A stretch of DNA of 54,564 nt from Candidatus Altimarinota bacterium (GTDB lineage: Bacteria; Patescibacteriota; Gracilibacteria; BD1-5; UBA2023), in the NCBI GenBank assembly GCA_028687815.1, contig JAQTZK010000001.1:1-54564 (forward strand). The letters run 5' to 3'. Each line of letters starts with the position of its first letter. Position 1 is the stretch's first letter. The notes under the pieces were generated by a model. The model saw nothing but the letters and a program-made list of their open reading frames with translations. It was not told the DNA's origin and did not search any database. The position numbers were made by a program, and so were the translations under genes. Shown here piece after piece: positions 53,320-54,564 of the stretch.

Positions 53320-53756
53320 TATGACTCCAATTTATTAATTTTGATCGTTTTGGAAGGAAAATTGAGTTTTGGCACTGCTACGGAAAGCAAATTATCTTCC
53401 ATAGTGGCACTCACCTTGTTGAAAGATAGATTTTCTGGAAGAATAATACTTCGAGAAAATGGTCCATAGAAACACTCATTCACCAAAATTCGCTGCGCAT
53501 TTCCATATACGGGTGGTCGAATTCTCTCACCAGAAATAGTAAGAATATTACGAGTAACTGAGATATCAATATCAGAAATATCTATACCAGCCAGAGGGGC
53601 TACGATAACGATAGCATCTTCCGTATCGAGGATATCCAAAGCTACCTGCCCTACATCGAGAGTTGGTTCTTCGCCTTCTGTGTGTTCGATGTGAATATTC
53701 CCATCGCTGTGAGCGGCATCCTCTGTGTGCTCACCCAGTCCGAAAAATTTTAGCAT
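53319..53756 (-). CDS. Hsp20-type small heat shock protein
   Basis: 145 residues from ATG 53756 (MLKFFGLGEHTEDA). Alpha-crystallin domain: VALDILDTEDAIVIVAPLAG, ISVTRNILTISGER, FYGPFSRSIILPENLSFNKVSA, LLSVAVPKL. Holdase chaperone. The acidic/His-rich N-terminus (EDAAHSDGNIHIEHTEGEE) is unusual. No TGA in frame. First gene of the minus-strand unit hsp20-53029-52256-rsmA-uvrB. A longer TTG start at 53795 is less likely. Confidence 0.88.
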   Translation of the reverse strand: MLKFFGLGEHTEDAAHSDGNIHIEHTEGEEPTLDVGQVALDILDTEDAIVIVAPLAGIDISDIDISVTRNILTISGERIRPPVYGNAQRILVNECFYGPFSRSIILPENLSFNKVSATMEDNLLSVAVPKLNFPSKTIKINKLES

Positions 53757-53835
53757 AGTTGCATGAGATACTATTGAATACTCCCATTTTTGCAAAAGAA
53801 AGGAATTTATAGTAGCCTATAAGAAACCAATATTT

Positions 53836-54564
53836 ATGAGTCTTGCGACCAGCATTAAACAATACTTTTCCGAGGTAACCCTCCTCCCTACTTGGTGGCC
53901 AAAAAAGCAAAAATCAACATGAGGAACTTTTGATGTACCCTTTCAAGCACCCAAGCTCGAGAGTCGAGAAAATCGTAAAATCGTCCTTTCCAGAAAAGAA
54001 AAAATCTTCTTCCTCGATATGGTTGGTTCTCTCGTGGAGGCGGGAATTCCCCTCGTAAAGTCACTCCAGCTCCTCTATTTTCAATCCAAAGAACCTTCCG
54101 TGAAGCAGGCTTGTCTGTATGTGAAAACTCAGATTGAACGCGGAAAAAATCTCGGAATGACCAGTCGAGAGCTTCCTCGTGTTTTTGGAAATTTTGACTG
54201 CGCTATGTTTGATATGGGAGAAGCCACTGGAAAAATGGGCTATGTATTCGGAAAACTCACGGAAAAAGAAGAAAAAATGCTAGAAATCGAGAGAAAAGTC
54301 ATGGGAGCCCTCATTTATCCATTTGCCGTCATTGGAGTCGCGCTCCTCATGATGACCGGACTCCTCATCTTTGTCATTCCACGAATTGAAAAAATCTATA
54401 TCGACGCGCACGCTACTCTTCCTGGACTGACTCAAGGAGTTATTGCTTTCTCTCATTTTCTTCAGTCCTATGGAATTATTACCGTAGTTGCACTCATATT
54501 TGCGGGGATTGGCTTTAAAATCCTTTTGCGACGACCGAATGTGCTCGTAGTTGTGGATCAATTC
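53836..54564 (+). CDS. pilC: PilC/GspF-like inner-membrane assembly protein (3' end outside window)
   Basis: 243 residues visible. Polytopic platform protein of type IV pilus or type II secretion machines. Seen: a T2SSF domain (RKEKIFFLDMVGSLVEAGIPLVKSLQLL, FDMGEATGKMGYVFGKL), then a membrane segment (PFAVIGVALLMMTGLLIFVIP) and the PGLTQ loop before the next one. One TGA=Gly (residue ~29). Its presence shows that pilin-like substrates such as the DGR target could be assembled. Divergent from hsp20. Confidence 0.93.

Overview
The window reads coherently only if UGA is translated as glycine. Most protein genes are cut by in-frame TGA codons, the reading frame continues on both sides, and where a family motif covers the site it wants glycine (for example motif 3 of lysyl-tRNA synthetase and the GELD region of a YraN-like protein). 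UAA and UAG act as the stops. This is genetic code 25, known from Candidatus Gracilibacteria (BD1-5/GN02) and Absconditabacteria (SR1). With moderate-to-low GC (high thirties by eye) and small CPR-type genes, the source is most likely a Gracilibacteria-like CPR bacterium. All coordinates below are for genes joined through UGA.

Layout. (1) 1-8213, minus strand: a type I restriction-modification locus, hsdM-hsdS-[unknown AT-rich gene]-[Mrr-like nuclease]-[RhuM remnant]-[DUF1016 nuclease]-hsdR, with hsdR running off the left edge. It lies just 3' of tRNA-Leu, and a structured element carrying an inverted piece of that tRNA sits at the junction. (2) 8578-14601: tRNA-Leu, tRNA-Arg, secF, a PrgI/TraC-like pair, a YraN-like protein, a hypothetical gene, yebC, tlyA and galU. 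(3) 14659-31694: envelope and surface genes (CPAC membrane protein, lamin-tail surface protein, ftsH, two tandem DUF4214-type secreted paralogues with duplicated promoters, a PrsW-like membrane protease), der, tRNA-Arg, several unknown small genes and a phosphohexomutase. (4) 31720-33245: hypothetical genes and ruvC.

(5) 33355-37172, minus strand: a complete diversity-generating retroelement (DGR). It comprises a target gene, an Avd-like accessory gene, a template repeat (TR) and a reverse transcriptase. TR and the variable repeat (VR) are both 190 bp. Of 19 mismatches, 18 fall on template adenines of the coding strand, and TR is packed with AAY (Asn) codons exactly where VR varies. The target begins with a type IV prepilin signal and ends in a C-type-lectin-like FISUMP/DUF1566 domain that carries VR, so the system appears to diversify the tip of a pilin-like surface protein. 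A Rho-independent hairpin separates TR from the reverse transcriptase, another lies in the target leader, and 14 perfect copies of a 7-bp repeat lie just upstream. This is the most interesting region.

(6) 37745-54564: an HTH-phosphoribosyltransferase regulator with an adjacent direct-repeat operator candidate, a short alanyl-tRNA synthetase, a polytopic membrane protein, initiator tRNA-fMet and a second CAU tRNA, fusA, lysS, an HD-domain protein, an M23 peptidase, uvrB, rsmA, a small operon with an Hsp20 protein, and the 5' part of a pilC/gspF-like gene. The last of these suggests that a type IV pilus assembly system exists to use the DGR target.
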